From: Schaalia sp. JY-X169
Lineage (GTDB): Bacteria; Actinomycetota; Actinomycetes; Actinomycetales; Actinomycetaceae
Assembly: GCF_014069575.1 (NCBI RefSeq)
Contig: NZ_CP059675.1
Span: 620,001-684,000, forward strand
Direction of reading: 5' to 3'
Length of the DNA: 64,000 nucleotides
Each line of letters begins with the position of its first letter. Position 1 is the stretch's first letter. Made by a program: the position numbers and the translations under genes. Below the pieces are notes generated by a model, which was given only the letters and a program-made list of their open reading frames with translations, searched no databases and had not been told where the DNA came from. Shown here piece after piece: positions 9,019 through 17,503 of this stretch.

Positions 9019-9190
9019 TAAGGTTGCCGCAATCACGTAAGGTTGCCCGAAAATTTGCAAGAAACGGGCAACCTTAGGGGATCCCGGCAACCTTAGGGGA
9101 TCCCGGCAACCTTACGTGACGGCGGCAACCTTACGTGATTCCGGCAACCTTACGTGACGGCGGCAACCTTACGTGATTCCGGCAACCTTA
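9019..9190. repeat. Nine-copy 19-bp repeat array with two copies inverted
   Basis: TAAGGTTGCC occurs at 9019 and 9038. Its reverse complement GGCAACCTTA occurs at 9067, 9086, 9105, 9124, 9143, 9162 and 9181. All neighbouring copies are exactly 19 bp apart within each orientation. The nine bases between the forward decamers fall into three variants (GGGGATCCC, CGTGACGGC, CGTGATTCC), the last two alternating. The orientation switch surrounds an AT-rich spacer at about 9048-9066, making a large cruciform possible. No CRISPR-like unique spacers exist between copies. Confidence 0.9.
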
Positions 9191-9203
9191 CGTTGGTGTG
9201 CGT

Positions 9204-9311
9204 GCCTGGGAGCGGGCCTGGGAGCGGGCCGATGGAGCGTGTGGGTATGTGGGTATGTGGGTATGTGGTGTGAGAGCGGACTCGGGGTATGTGGGTATGT
9301 AGTGGGGGTGG
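9204..9311. repeat. GT-rich short tandem repeats (GTGGGTAT units and a 12-bp duplication)
   Basis: A 12-bp unit GCCTGGGAGCGG is duplicated in tandem (9204-9227). It is followed by three perfect tandem GTGGGTAT octamers (9241-9264) and further GTATGTGGGTATGTAGTGGGGG copies leading into the palindrome. The low complexity suggests slippage-prone DNA rather than coding sequence. Confidence 0.8.
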
Positions 9312-9358
9312 GTATGTAGTGGGGGTGGGTCCCAGTGGGACCCACCCCCACTACATAC
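9312..9358. terminator. 47-bp near-perfect palindrome, probable bidirectional terminator
   Basis: Arms 9312-9334 and 9336-9358 are perfect reverse complements over 23 bp around a single central base at 9335. The palindrome ends two bases from the stop codon of the minus-strand mutase gene and is the last structure between convergent deoC and that gene. The left arm sequence GTATGTAGTGGGGGTGGG is also present once more just upstream. No T tract is seen; termination is inferred from position and stem strength. Confidence 0.6.
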
Positions 9359-9360
9359 AG

Positions 9361-11073
9361 TCAGATACCGATCGCCGGCTGCATCGCCAACTTGATTGCA
9401 TCGAGACGCTGAGCGGCCCGAACGCGCGCCGCGGCAACCGCGCCATCCGCAACCGGCTCGATGACCTCGATATAGCACTTCAGCTTCGGCTCGGTCCCCG
9501 ATGGGCGCACAACGACGCGATCGTCATTCTCAGTGATGTACAAAAGCCCATCGGTCGGAGGAAGGTCCTCGGAACCCTTAGCCAAGTCCACCGCTGTAAC
9601 CACCGGAGATCCGGCGATCTCTGTCAGCCCGCCTGCGCGCAGATTTGCCATCCCCTTCGCAATCAGGCTGAGATCATCAACGCGGATTGTCAGGGGGGAT
9701 GTTGCGTGAAGACCGAACTTCTGGGCCAACTCATCAAGCAGCTCACCAAGATTGCTGTCCCCGGCTTTCAAGGATGCCGCCAACGCCGCCAGCTTTGACC
9801 CTGCTGAAATACCATCCTTGTCGCGGACGTAGTCGGGGTCCACACAGTACCCCAACGCCTCTTCGTAGCCGAAAACAATGCCGGGGACCCGGGAAATCCA
9901 CTTGAATCCCGTCAGGGTATTGGCATGGCCTAAACCGAGGTCGGCTGCCACTTTCCCAAGTAGGCGAGAAGAAACGATCGAGTTCGCAAGCATCTTTGAA
10001 GTGAGCTCGCCGGGATCTGTGGAGGCCGCGACTTCCAGAGCCTTTTGGCGACCAAGAAGTGAGCCAACCTCATCGCCCGTGAGCTGACGCCATCCAGAGG
10101 GTGACGACTCATCAGGAATGGCCGCCGACGAGCGATCCGCATCAGGGTCATTCGCCAAGATGATGTCAGCGCCGATTTCGCGCGCTGTCTTAAAGGCAAG
10201 GTCAAGAGCTCCGGGCTCTTCCGGGTTCGGGAACGCAACCGTTGGGAAATCGGGGTCCGGCTCGTGCTGCTCGGCAACAACAGTGACATTCTTGAACCCG
10301 CACCGGTCCAGTGCCTTCATAGCGGTTTCCCCGCCAACACCGTGCATTGACGTGAGAACAATCTTCAGGTCACGGGGTCCGTCCGGGACGATCTGGGATA
10401 TTCGCTCAATGTACTTGTCAACAATCTCATCCCCGATGATTTCCCAGCCTGATTCAGCGCGAGGCACCGATGCCACGGATGGCACAGCCTCGATCTGCTC
10501 AAGGATCTGGGCATCAAATGGGGGAACAATCTGCGTGCCCTGACCGGCTCCCGTGACAACCTTGCCACCAAGATAGACCTTGTAGCCGTTGTCTTCGGGT
10601 GGGTTGTGAGAAGCAGTCACCATCACTGCCGCGTCCGCATTGAGATGGCGCAGTGCGAATGCAGTAACAGGTGTCGGTAGTGCAGTCCCAAAGACGAGGG
10701 CGTGGCCACCACCGGCCTCAACGACTGCCGCGGTATCCAACGCAAACTGGTGCGATCCATAGCGCGCGTCGTATCCCACGACGACTGTGAAACCATCCGG
10801 CAGTTGTGAATGGAGAAAATTGGTGAGCCCAGCAGCCGCCCGGATAACCACCGCACGGTTCATTCGGTTGGGTCCAGCACCTAGATGTCCGCGAAGACCA
10901 GCTGTGCCGAAAGTGAGCATCCCGGAGAAGCGGTCGGCGAGTTCTGCTGTGGCGCCCTCGTCCCCGTCATCGGAGAGGGCCAGAAGACCCCGAAGCTCAC
11001 CTGCGTCAGCCATGTTCGGATCATCATCGATCCAAGTTTCGACAGCCGCGCGATCGAACGGTGTTGTAGACAT
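9361..11073 (-). CDS. Phosphoglucomutase/phosphomannomutase family protein
   Basis: A 570-aa alpha-D-phosphohexomutase. The phosphoserine loop TASHNPPEDNGYKVY, the metal-binding loop NDPDADRS, and the C-terminal phosphate-binding RPSGTEPKLK are all present. Start 11073 is preferred because GAGAGGA lies just upstream; an ATG six codons earlier has no RBS. The length and architecture resemble the long (about 550-600 aa) PgcA-type mutases, which can act on glucose, mannose or (deoxy)ribose phosphates. It is 23 bp downstream of purine nucleoside phosphorylase on the same strand. That context suggests phosphopentomutase activity (ribose-1-P to ribose-5-P), which is an inference. Confidence 0.88.
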   Translation of the reverse strand: MSTTPFDRAAVETWIDDDPNMADAGELRGLLALSDDGDEGATAELADRFSGMLTFGTAGLRGHLGAGPNRMNRAVVIRAAAGLTNFLHSQLPDGFTVVVGYDARYGSHQFALDTAAVVEAGGGHALVFGTALPTPVTAFALRHLNADAAVMVTASHNPPEDNGYKVYLGGKVVTGAGQGTQIVPPFDAQILEQIEAVPSVASVPRAESGWEIIGDEIVDKYIERISQIVPDGPRDLKIVLTSMHGVGGETAMKALDRCGFKNVTVVAEQHEPDPDFPTVAFPNPEEPGALDLAFKTAREIGADIILANDPDADRSSAAIPDESSPSGWRQLTGDEVGSLLGRQKALEVAASTDPGELTSKMLANSIVSSRLLGKVAADLGLGHANTLTGFKWISRVPGIVFGYEEALGYCVDPDYVRDKDGISAGSKLAALAASLKAGDSNLGELLDELAQKFGLHATSPLTIRVDDLSLIAKGMANLRAGGLTEIAGSPVVTAVDLAKGSEDLPPTDGLLYITENDDRVVVRPSGTEPKLKCYIEVIEPVADGAVAAARVRAAQRLDAIKLAMQPAIGI

Positions 11074-11096
11074 TGATTCCTCTCTAGACATGTGCG

Positions 11097-11915
11097 TTAC
11101 ATCTTCTGGACGACGTCGGCGAGAAGTCGGGCGATACGCGGCCCGGCCTCGGCGCCTGCTTCAATAACTTCTTCGTGAGACAGGGGCTCAGGCGAAATCC
11201 CAGCGGCGAGGTTAGTCATCAGTGACAGCCCGAGAATCTCAAGCCCAACCTCACGTGCTGCGATGGCCTCCAACGTGGTGGACATGCCCACCAGGTTCCC
11301 GCCGATAACCCGAGCCATATTGACCTCAGCCGGCGTTTCATAGTGGGGACCGCGGAACTGAACGTAGACGCCCTCGGGAAGAGAGGCATCCACTGTCCGT
11401 GCCAGGGTGCGCAGACGCGGTGAATACAGGTCCGTCAAGTCAACAAAGTTGGCGCCCTCTAGGGGAGACTCTGCCGTCAGGTTGATGTGGTCACTGATGA
11501 GGACGACCTGTCCAGGCTTCCATTCGACGTTGAGACCGCCGCATCCGTTGGTGAGGACGACCTGGTCGCAGCCGAGGGCGGCCGCGGTGCGCATCCCATG
11601 TGCGACGGCGCGAACCCCTTTACCCTCGTAGTAGTGGGTCCTTGATCCAAGGACGAGGGCGACCTTGTCACTTCCATATATGCGGATAGTGCGCATGGTC
11701 GCGGTGTGTCCGGCAACGGCGGGGGCTGAGAACCCTGGGACCTGGGCGGCATCAATCTCATCAATCGTTTCACCGATGAGGTCTGCCGCGCCTCCCCAGC
11801 CGGAGCCAAGCACAAGAGCAATATCGTACGTTTGTATACCTGAGTGGGCCTTGATCGCCTCAGCTGCTTGCGCTGCGAGGTCGAATGGGCCTGTAGTTAG
11901 ATCTTCTTTGGTCAT
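11097..11915 (-). CDS. punA: Purine nucleoside phosphorylase (trimeric type)
   Basis: A 272-aa trimeric-type PNP that phosphorolyses inosine and guanosine to the base and ribose-1-phosphate. Motifs include the N-terminal phosphate loop VLGSGWGG, the TNGCGGLN segment, GPHYETPAE, and VGMSTTLEA with the following TNLAAG. The family length is about 270 aa, so it is complete. It forms a two-gene operon with the downstream mutase and is divergent from the LOG gene. It completes the purine branch of the nucleoside salvage region. Confidence 0.92.
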   Translation of the reverse strand: MTKEDLTTGPFDLAAQAAEAIKAHSGIQTYDIALVLGSGWGGAADLIGETIDEIDAAQVPGFSAPAVAGHTATMRTIRIYGSDKVALVLGSRTHYYEGKGVRAVAHGMRTAAALGCDQVVLTNGCGGLNVEWKPGQVVLISDHINLTAESPLEGANFVDLTDLYSPRLRTLARTVDASLPEGVYVQFRGPHYETPAEVNMARVIGGNLVGMSTTLEAIAAREVGLEILGLSLMTNLAAGISPEPLSHEEVIEAGAEAGPRIARLLADVVQKM

Positions 11916-12065
11916 AGCGGCGAATCTACCGTGTTTGGGTGCGCGATGGGTAGTTTTGCTTGGCGCGGCGGAATGTGGAATCTGGCTACTTTGCGTGTCG
12001 CTACACGCGCGAACAAGTCCATGCGCTTGGATCTAAAGACCGACATTCTTACTCGAGGGGGAGCT

Positions 12066-12806
12066 TTGGCTAAGAACGCAAAAGTACACATGCGTGGTCC
12101 CGTAATCATGCGCGGCAGGGAGTTGCCCAGCGACATGGCTGACCAGAAGCTTCTGCAGTCACGAACGGAAGACCCGTGGCGAGTCATGCGAATGCAGGCG
12201 GAGTTTGTCGAAGGTTTCTCTGCCTTGCGGAGCATCACGAATGCGGTCTCTGTGTTCGGCTCCGCGCGAACACCGCAGGATTCGCCCTACTACCAAATGG
12301 CGGAAGAAATTGGACGCCTTATTGCTGAGAACGGCTTCGCAACCATAACGGGTGGCGGTCCCGGCGTAATGGAGGCGGCAAACAAAGGTGCGTACCAGGC
12401 AGATGGTGTTTCCGTTGGGCTGGGCATTGAACTGCCATTTGAACAGGGAATGAACCAGTGGGTCAACCTTGGAATCAACTTCAAGTACTTCTTCGTGCGC
12501 AAGGTGATGTTTGTTCGCTACGCGAGGGGGTTCATCGTTCTTCCCGGTGGATTCGGAACGCTGGATGAGCTGTTCGAGGCCGTCACCTTGGTCCAAACCG
12601 GAAAGATTGACTGGTTCCCAATCGCCCTCGTCGGACGGGACTACTGGGCACCTTTGGTGGGCTGGCTGAACGATACGTTAGCAGAGCAAGGAATGATCAA
12701 CGTGGGGGACACAGACTACTTCAAGGTTGTGGACACGGCGGAAGAGGCGACTGCGCACATTTGGGACAGCATCGACGGCATGCACAACGGCGCAGATAAA
12801 TCCTAA
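12066..12806 (+). CDS. LOG-family protein (TIGR00730, cytokinin-riboside phosphoribohydrolase-like)
   Basis: Rossmann-fold LOG family protein with GGGPGVMEA and PGGFGTLDE, the two nucleotide and catalytic motifs. Members release the base from nucleoside 5'-monophosphates; the bacterial role is often unclear. The start is set at TTG 12066, because GAGGGGGA precedes it by a few bases. The frame stays open upstream to 11931 but that part is not protein-like. An internal ATG at 12090 is an alternative. In mycobacteria the same gene lies near DUF3117, an O-methyltransferase and mrp, as here. Confidence 0.85.
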   Translation: MAKNAKVHMRGPVIMRGRELPSDMADQKLLQSRTEDPWRVMRMQAEFVEGFSALRSITNAVSVFGSARTPQDSPYYQMAEEIGRLIAENGFATITGGGPGVMEAANKGAYQADGVSVGLGIELPFEQGMNQWVNLGINFKYFFVRKVMFVRYARGFIVLPGGFGTLDELFEAVTLVQTGKIDWFPIALVGRDYWAPLVGWLNDTLAEQGMINVGDTDYFKVVDTAEEATAHIWDSIDGMHNGADKS

Positions 12807-12892
12807 CTCAGGGCAATCTATTCGCAATCCGCGTAGAATGGATGCGGAGCAAATGGCGTAGCTAACGCATCAAGGAAGCGGAGGGGTTTTCG

Positions 12893-13057
12893 ATGGCAGC
12901 GATGAAGCCAAGAACCGGTGACGGACCACTAGAAGCCACCAAGGAGGGGCGCGGAATCATCATGCGCATCCCGAGCGAAGGTGGTGGGCGTCTGGTTATT
13001 GAGCTGACCCCGGACGAAGCCGCGGAGCTGGCGCAAGCATTGCAGGACGCAGTCTAG
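12893..13057 (+). CDS. DUF3117 small protein
   Basis: A 54-aa protein starting MAAMKPRTGDGPLEATKE and ending in a helix rich in Ala/Leu (TPDEAAELAQALQDAV). This is the highly conserved actinobacterial DUF3117 family, usually 50-58 aa, of unknown function. A GGAAGCGGAGGGG sequence provides the RBS. A strong hairpin terminator follows 19 bp after the stop. Position between the LOG gene and the O-methyltransferase matches other actinomycetes. Confidence 0.88.
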   Translation: MAAMKPRTGDGPLEATKEGRGIIMRIPSEGGGRLVIELTPDEAAELAQALQDAV

Positions 13058-13076
13058 ACACCAAAGGCTATAAGTA

Positions 13077-13112
13077 AGAGGCGATGCGCAGGTTTGCGTA
13101 TCGCCTCTTTGT
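13077..13112. terminator. Bidirectional terminator between DUF3117 and the O-methyltransferase
   Basis: A 14-bp stem (AGAGGCGATGCGCA with TGCGTATCGCCTCT, one G-T pair) has a GGTT loop, a TTTGTATT tail on the plus strand and A-rich flank on the other side. It serves both convergent genes. Confidence 0.8.
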
Positions 13113-13125
13113 ATTGGGTGTGAAG

Positions 13126-13770
13126 CTAAATTGCTGGGGCGGGCCGGACAGCCAAGAGGGCACCATCGCCGGTTGGAATCAGGCACGTCAGGAAGTCTTC
13201 CGACTCAAGGAGGGTCTTCGTCACCTCACGTAGCGCAACCGTGTGCGGGTCCCTGCGCGCTGGGTTTGCGACATTACCGAACCACAGAGCGTTGGGTATC
13301 ACCAGCGCTCCACCGGGGCGGAGCAGGCGAAGTGCATGACTCACGTACTGGCCGGTCTCTTCGGGGAGTGCATCAATTGTGACCATGTCGTAGGAGGAGT
13401 CGGCCAAGCGCTGCAACACGTCCAGAGCACGCCCGTTAATGAAGCGAGTCCGAGACGAAGGGACCTGGGCGGCCCGGAACGCCATGGCAGCAGATTGCTG
13501 GAACTCAACTTCGGGGTCAATGGTTGTGAGGACCCCCTTGGGGTTCATCCCAGACAGGGTCCACAGTCCGGATACTCCCGCACCAGTGCCGATCTCGACC
13601 ACTGCCTTGGCATTGCGCATCGCCGCGACCGAGTGGAGGAACGCGCCTGTTGCTGCCGATACAGGGTCAGCTCCCAGTTCGATAGCAACCTCTCTGGCGG
13701 CAGCAATAACAGCCGGCTCAGTCACGTAGTCTTCGCAGTAGACCCAGATGTCATTCTTCGCAACAGACAT
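13126..13770 (-). CDS. O-methyltransferase (family 3, SAM-dependent)
   Basis: A 214-aa class I SAM-dependent methyltransferase of the catechol/caffeoyl-CoA O-methyltransferase family. SAM-binding motif I is VVEIGTGAGVSGLW (residues about 57-70). A TIDPEVEFQ acidic loop and the metal/SAM-binding VTIDALP follow. The length is typical. Actinobacterial orthologues lie near sigE and mrp; substrates are generally unknown. It is followed on the same strand by nothing and converges on DUF3117. Confidence 0.85.
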   Translation of the reverse strand: MSVAKNDIWVYCEDYVTEPAVIAAAREVAIELGADPVSAATGAFLHSVAAMRNAKAVVEIGTGAGVSGLWTLSGMNPKGVLTTIDPEVEFQQSAAMAFRAAQVPSSRTRFINGRALDVLQRLADSSYDMVTIDALPEETGQYVSHALRLLRPGGALVIPNALWFGNVANPARRDPHTVALREVTKTLLESEDFLTCLIPTGDGALLAVRPAPAI

Positions 13771-13855
13771 GTCTTCCTCTTCCCGAGTTGGCTTAGGGCC
13801 AGGCTACCTTGACGCGAGGGCGATGTGAGTGAACTCAGCCAATAACACGGTGAAA

Positions 13856-14992
13856 CTAGCGGCGTACGGGAGCCACTCCAAGGGGCCGGCCCGCTAGGCC
13901 TCGACTGTGCTCGGCAAGTTTGGCCGCGAGGGTACGTAGCTCCGTAGCCGTTGGGGAAGCGTGGTGGGCCGCGGTGCTCGAAGCAATTGGCACCCCGCTG
14001 TCTCCGCCCTCGCGGAGCGCTATATCGAGGGGTACCTGGGCAAGCAGAGGCACCTGGTAGCCGAGTAGGGCACCAAGGTGCGCGCTGACAGTATCGCCAC
14101 CGCCTGAACCAAAGATCTCCAGTCGTGAACCGTCGGCTTGAGTAAGGTAAGCCATGTTCTCAACGACGCCGATGACCCGCTGGCGCGTTTGTGTCGCAAT
14201 GGAGCCGGAGCGTTCTGCGACCTCGGCTGCCGCGATCTGTGGTGTGGTGACAATGAGGATCTCAGCGTTGGGAAGGAGCTGGGCAATAGAAATTGCAACG
14301 TCCCCTGTACCCGGAGGCATGTCGATGAGGAGGACATCTAGGTCCCCCCAGAAAACATCAGCCAAGAACTGCTGGAGCGCGCGGTGCAGCATTGGTCCGC
14401 GCCAAATAATGGGTTGCCCCTCTGGCACAAACATTCCAATCGAAATGACCTTGACCCCGTCCGTTCCGATGGGCGGGACGATCATTCCATCAATGGACTG
14501 CGGCTCGTGGGTGATCCCCAGCATGCGTGGAAGGGAGAATCCGTAGATATCCGCGTCAAGTACCCCAACTTTGAGGCCTTGGCCCGCAAGTGCCACAGCC
14601 ATGTTGGCGGTGATTGAGGACTTACCAACGCCACCCTTACCGGAAGTGACTGCAATGACGCGAGTGAGGCTATCCGCCTTCGTAAATGGGATCTCACGTT
14701 CGGCGTGACCAGTTAGCTTCTCTCGCAAAGCCTTCTTTTGGTCGTCGTCCATGACGCCCATTGTCACCTCGACGCCCTCGACGCCCTCGACCTTCCCAAC
14801 TTCCTCTTCGACGTCTGCGGTGATTGTCCCGCGCAGGGGGCAGCCCGAGGTCGTTAGCAGTACGTGAACCGTGACGCGGCCTCCGTCAATGTCTATCCCT
14901 TTGATCATCCCCAAGTCAGGTAGAGGGCGGTGGATCTCCGGATCGATCACTCGTTCCAAGGCTTCCATTACAGCGGCTTCATGTACGGTCAT
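13856..14992 (-). CDS. mrp: Mrp/ApbC-type iron-sulfur carrier ATPase
   Basis: A 378-aa P-loop ATPase that carries or inserts Fe-S clusters. The N-terminal 90 residues form a DUF59/FSCA domain with the conserved Cys in TTSGCPLR. The ATPase domain has the deviant Walker A SGKGGVGKSS near residue 117 and LLIDMPPGTGD. The C-terminal CxxC found in Escherichia ApbC is absent: the equivalent region after VVENMAYL has no cysteine pair, as in other actinobacterial Mrp proteins. It therefore probably coordinates clusters differently. The neighbourhood with the O-methyltransferase is conserved. Confidence 0.88.
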   Translation of the reverse strand: MTVHEAAVMEALERVIDPEIHRPLPDLGMIKGIDIDGGRVTVHVLLTTSGCPLRGTITADVEEEVGKVEGVEGVEVTMGVMDDDQKKALREKLTGHAEREIPFTKADSLTRVIAVTSGKGGVGKSSITANMAVALAGQGLKVGVLDADIYGFSLPRMLGITHEPQSIDGMIVPPIGTDGVKVISIGMFVPEGQPIIWRGPMLHRALQQFLADVFWGDLDVLLIDMPPGTGDVAISIAQLLPNAEILIVTTPQIAAAEVAERSGSIATQTRQRVIGVVENMAYLTQADGSRLEIFGSGGGDTVSAHLGALLGYQVPLLAQVPLDIALREGGDSGVPIASSTAAHHASPTATELRTLAAKLAEHSRGLAGRPLGVAPVRR

Positions 14993-15112
14993 GCGACCAG
15001 CTTAGAGGAGCGGGGCCGATCGTCCTCATCCGCCAAGCTAAGGGCGAAGCCATTGTGTACGCAAGCCCGCGGGAAACTATGGTGGACCTATATAACAGGT
15101 AAGGAAACTGAC

Positions 15113-15868
15113 ATGCCACGCAACATTGTCTCTTCACGCTCGCCCCAGATGCCCGTGGGAACCGAGGTTGCCGCGTTTCGTACGCATGCAGAAGCAACGG
15201 CGGCGGTTGAGAAGCTCTCTGAGGAGCACTTTCCTCTCACCAGTGTGACGATAGTCGGTTCAGATCTGCACATGGCCGAACAGATCCTGGGGCGAATGAC
15301 CCCTGCCCGGGTTGCACTCACGGGAGCGACGCAGGGTCTGACCTGGGGACTTCTGATGGCCTTGTTCTCCCTGCTGCTTTACCCGCAGGCCGGGGCCATC
15401 ATCCCCGCGATACTCATAGTCGTGGGCATCCTTCTGGGCGTTTTCATCACGATGATTTCGTGGGCACTGCGCAAGAACCGGGGAAGTTTTGCCGCGCAGA
15501 GCACCCTGGTTGCCAGTCGGTACGCGGTGCTGGTCTCCGAAATGCCTGACCGTGCGTTCACCCTCCTGAGCGGCATGCCGGGCAACCTTACAAGCAGTCC
15601 CCGGCGCCCTGTTCGTCGTGAGGAGTATCCCCGTCACCAAGTCGTTGCAACTCCGCAGGAGCCCACACCTGGGGACCCGCGTTGGTCACAGGTGTCACCG
15701 GAGGTACCCGCCCAGCAGGACCCACAGGTCGATCCACTCAAGCCAACCGAGTACGGCTCACGACGCGATGAGGTTCCGCGGTTTGGTGTTCGCCTTGAGG
15801 TGCCCGAAGGTTCGACTCAGGCCGATCCTCATGTCGGTGGGGACCCCAAGGACGACAACCCGGCGTAG
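15113..15868 (+). CDS. General stress protein 17M-like membrane protein
   Basis: A 251-aa protein. Residues 15-60 (VGTEVAAFRTHAEATAAVEKLSEE) match the general stress protein 17M/YflT-like domain common in actinobacteria. Two hydrophobic segments follow at about residues 75-120 (GLLMALFSLLLYPQAGAII and the next one). The C-terminal 90 residues are Pro/Gln/Asp-rich and probably disordered. Start 15113 is preferred over an upstream in-frame ATG because AAGGAAA lies just before it. Function is not known; a membrane-associated stress role is an inference. It abuts the convergent pepP gene with a single base between stops. Confidence 0.75.
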   Translation: MPRNIVSSRSPQMPVGTEVAAFRTHAEATAAVEKLSEEHFPLTSVTIVGSDLHMAEQILGRMTPARVALTGATQGLTWGLLMALFSLLLYPQAGAIIPAILIVVGILLGVFITMISWALRKNRGSFAAQSTLVASRYAVLVSEMPDRAFTLLSGMPGNLTSSPRRPVRREEYPRHQVVATPQEPTPGDPRWSQVSPEVPAQQDPQVDPLKPTEYGSRRDEVPRFGVRLEVPEGSTQADPHVGGDPKDDNPA

Positions 15869-15869
15869 G

Positions 15870-17447
15870 TTAATCCCTGCGAGACTGGACTTCTTTCATC
15901 CATTCTTCAACATCCTCGCGCACCCGCGGAATATCCTCACTGAGCCTGCGTGGTTTGCCGAGGGCATCCATGACAATATCGTCCTCGACCCGCACCCCGA
16001 TGCCACGGAACTCCGCTGGGACGGCAAGATCATCGGCGCGGAAGTAGAGGCCGGGTTCGATTGTGAAAACCATTCCCTCTTCCAGCAGGCCGTCCTGGTA
16101 CATCTCCTGGCGCGCCTGGGCGCAGTCGTGAACGTCCATTCCCAGGTGGTGGCATGTTCCATGGGGCATCCACCGGCGGTGCTGCTGACCCTGAGGTGAC
16201 AGCGATTCTTCAACAGAGACTGGGAGAACACCCCACTCGGCGAGGTGACGGGCTAGTACTTCCTGGGCGGCCTCATGCAAGTTGCGGAAGCGGACGCCGG
16301 GTTCCTTTGCCCGCTCGAAAGCCGCGTCGGCGGCCTCGATAACAGCATCGTAGATTTCGGCCTGCGTGGCGCTGTAATGCCCACTGACGGGGAGTGTTCG
16401 GGTGATGTCAGCCGTGTAGAGAGAGTCCAGTTCAACACCCGCATCGACAAGTACGAGGTCGCCTGCCTCCACAGTCCCAGAGTTGTCCATCCAGTGCAGC
16501 GTGTTGGCATGGTTGCCCGAGGCCGCGATTGTTTCGTAGCCCAGCCCATTCCCGTACTCGCGAGCGACGGATGCGAAGGCGCCTTCGATCACGCGTTCCC
16601 CGCGGGGGTGGCCAATCGTCCGTGGCAGGGAGCGGATAATGCTCTCGAAGCCGGCCTTGGTTGCAGCCACTGCCTTCTCCATCTCCCGGACCTCGTAGCG
16701 GTCTTTGGTGAGGCGCAGTTCGCTAAGCGTTTCGGTCAGTGCGTCGTCAGCCTGGCGCGCATCCTCTCCAGTGGGAAGACCCGCCTGCTCCCGAACCTCA
16801 TTCACAAGCGCCTCAACCTGGCTGTCAGCGTTCGTGACAACGCGGATCTGGACGGCACCAGCATCTTTTGCGAGGGCGTCCTTCAGCGTATCGATATGTT
16901 CACAGCGGATACCTGTCGCTGCTTGCATTTCCGCGAGAGATGGCCGGGCGCCTACCCAGAATTCTCCGTAGCGTGAATCGGCGTAGAATTCCTCTGAGGT
17001 GCGAGAGGCGCGGGGGACAAAGTAGAGGATTGCCTCGTGTGTTGCGTCGCTGTCTTGGTTTTCCTCACCGTTGGGGTGAAGAACTAGTACTGCATCGGGT
17101 TCCATTTCGCCCTCGAGGCCGCTGAGGTGCGCGAATGCGGAATGGGCCCTGAAGCGATAGTCCGTATCGTTGCTGCGAACCTTCAAGCCGCCGGCTGGGA
17201 CTACCAGCCGTTCGCCCTCGAACACCTTCCCGATTTTCTGGTGGCGATCTTCAACGAAGTCGGCAGCCCCTGTTCGGGCGAGTCCCAGTGGCGTGCGGTC
17301 ACCCCAACTGCTAGCCATGAACTCTCGGAATGCCTCCGAAGAGGGGCGATGGGAGCGGTTATTGACACGCTCCTCGAGTGCCTGTTCGCCATCCTTGGGT
17401 GAACTGTCTGGTGAAGCGGGGGATTGGGGAGAATTCTTGTCAGTCAT
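15870..17447 (-). CDS. pepP: Xaa-Pro aminopeptidase (M24 family)
   Basis: A 525-aa aminopeptidase P that removes N-terminal residues preceding proline. The creatinase N-terminal domain is followed by the M24B catalytic domain. Metal ligands are visible in VLVDAGVELDSLYTADITR, in HGTCHHLGMDVHD (histidine), in FTIEPGLYF and in GVRVEDDIV. The start at 17447 (MTDKNSPQ) is favoured by AGGA upstream; an earlier in-frame ATG lacks an RBS. The first 30 residues are low complexity. It is divergent from the PHP gene with a 56-bp gap. Confidence 0.9.
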   Translation of the reverse strand: MTDKNSPQSPASPDSSPKDGEQALEERVNNRSHRPSSEAFREFMASSWGDRTPLGLARTGAADFVEDRHQKIGKVFEGERLVVPAGGLKVRSNDTDYRFRAHSAFAHLSGLEGEMEPDAVLVLHPNGEENQDSDATHEAILYFVPRASRTSEEFYADSRYGEFWVGARPSLAEMQAATGIRCEHIDTLKDALAKDAGAVQIRVVTNADSQVEALVNEVREQAGLPTGEDARQADDALTETLSELRLTKDRYEVREMEKAVAATKAGFESIIRSLPRTIGHPRGERVIEGAFASVAREYGNGLGYETIAASGNHANTLHWMDNSGTVEAGDLVLVDAGVELDSLYTADITRTLPVSGHYSATQAEIYDAVIEAADAAFERAKEPGVRFRNLHEAAQEVLARHLAEWGVLPVSVEESLSPQGQQHRRWMPHGTCHHLGMDVHDCAQARQEMYQDGLLEEGMVFTIEPGLYFRADDLAVPAEFRGIGVRVEDDIVMDALGKPRRLSEDIPRVREDVEEWMKEVQSRRD

Positions 17448-17503
17448 GGTCCTATCTTCCCACGCTTGCCAACTCGCATTAGCACCCAAGGTCGACCCGT
17501 AGT

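Noticed and set aside
9019-9190. CRISPR array
   Set aside because: Units are contiguous with 19-bp period and near-identical linkers; no unique spacers of 25-40 bp and no cas genes in the window.
13126-13812. Plus-strand frames opposite the O-methyltransferase
   Set aside because: The minus-strand protein has clear SAM motifs; the opposite frames have none.
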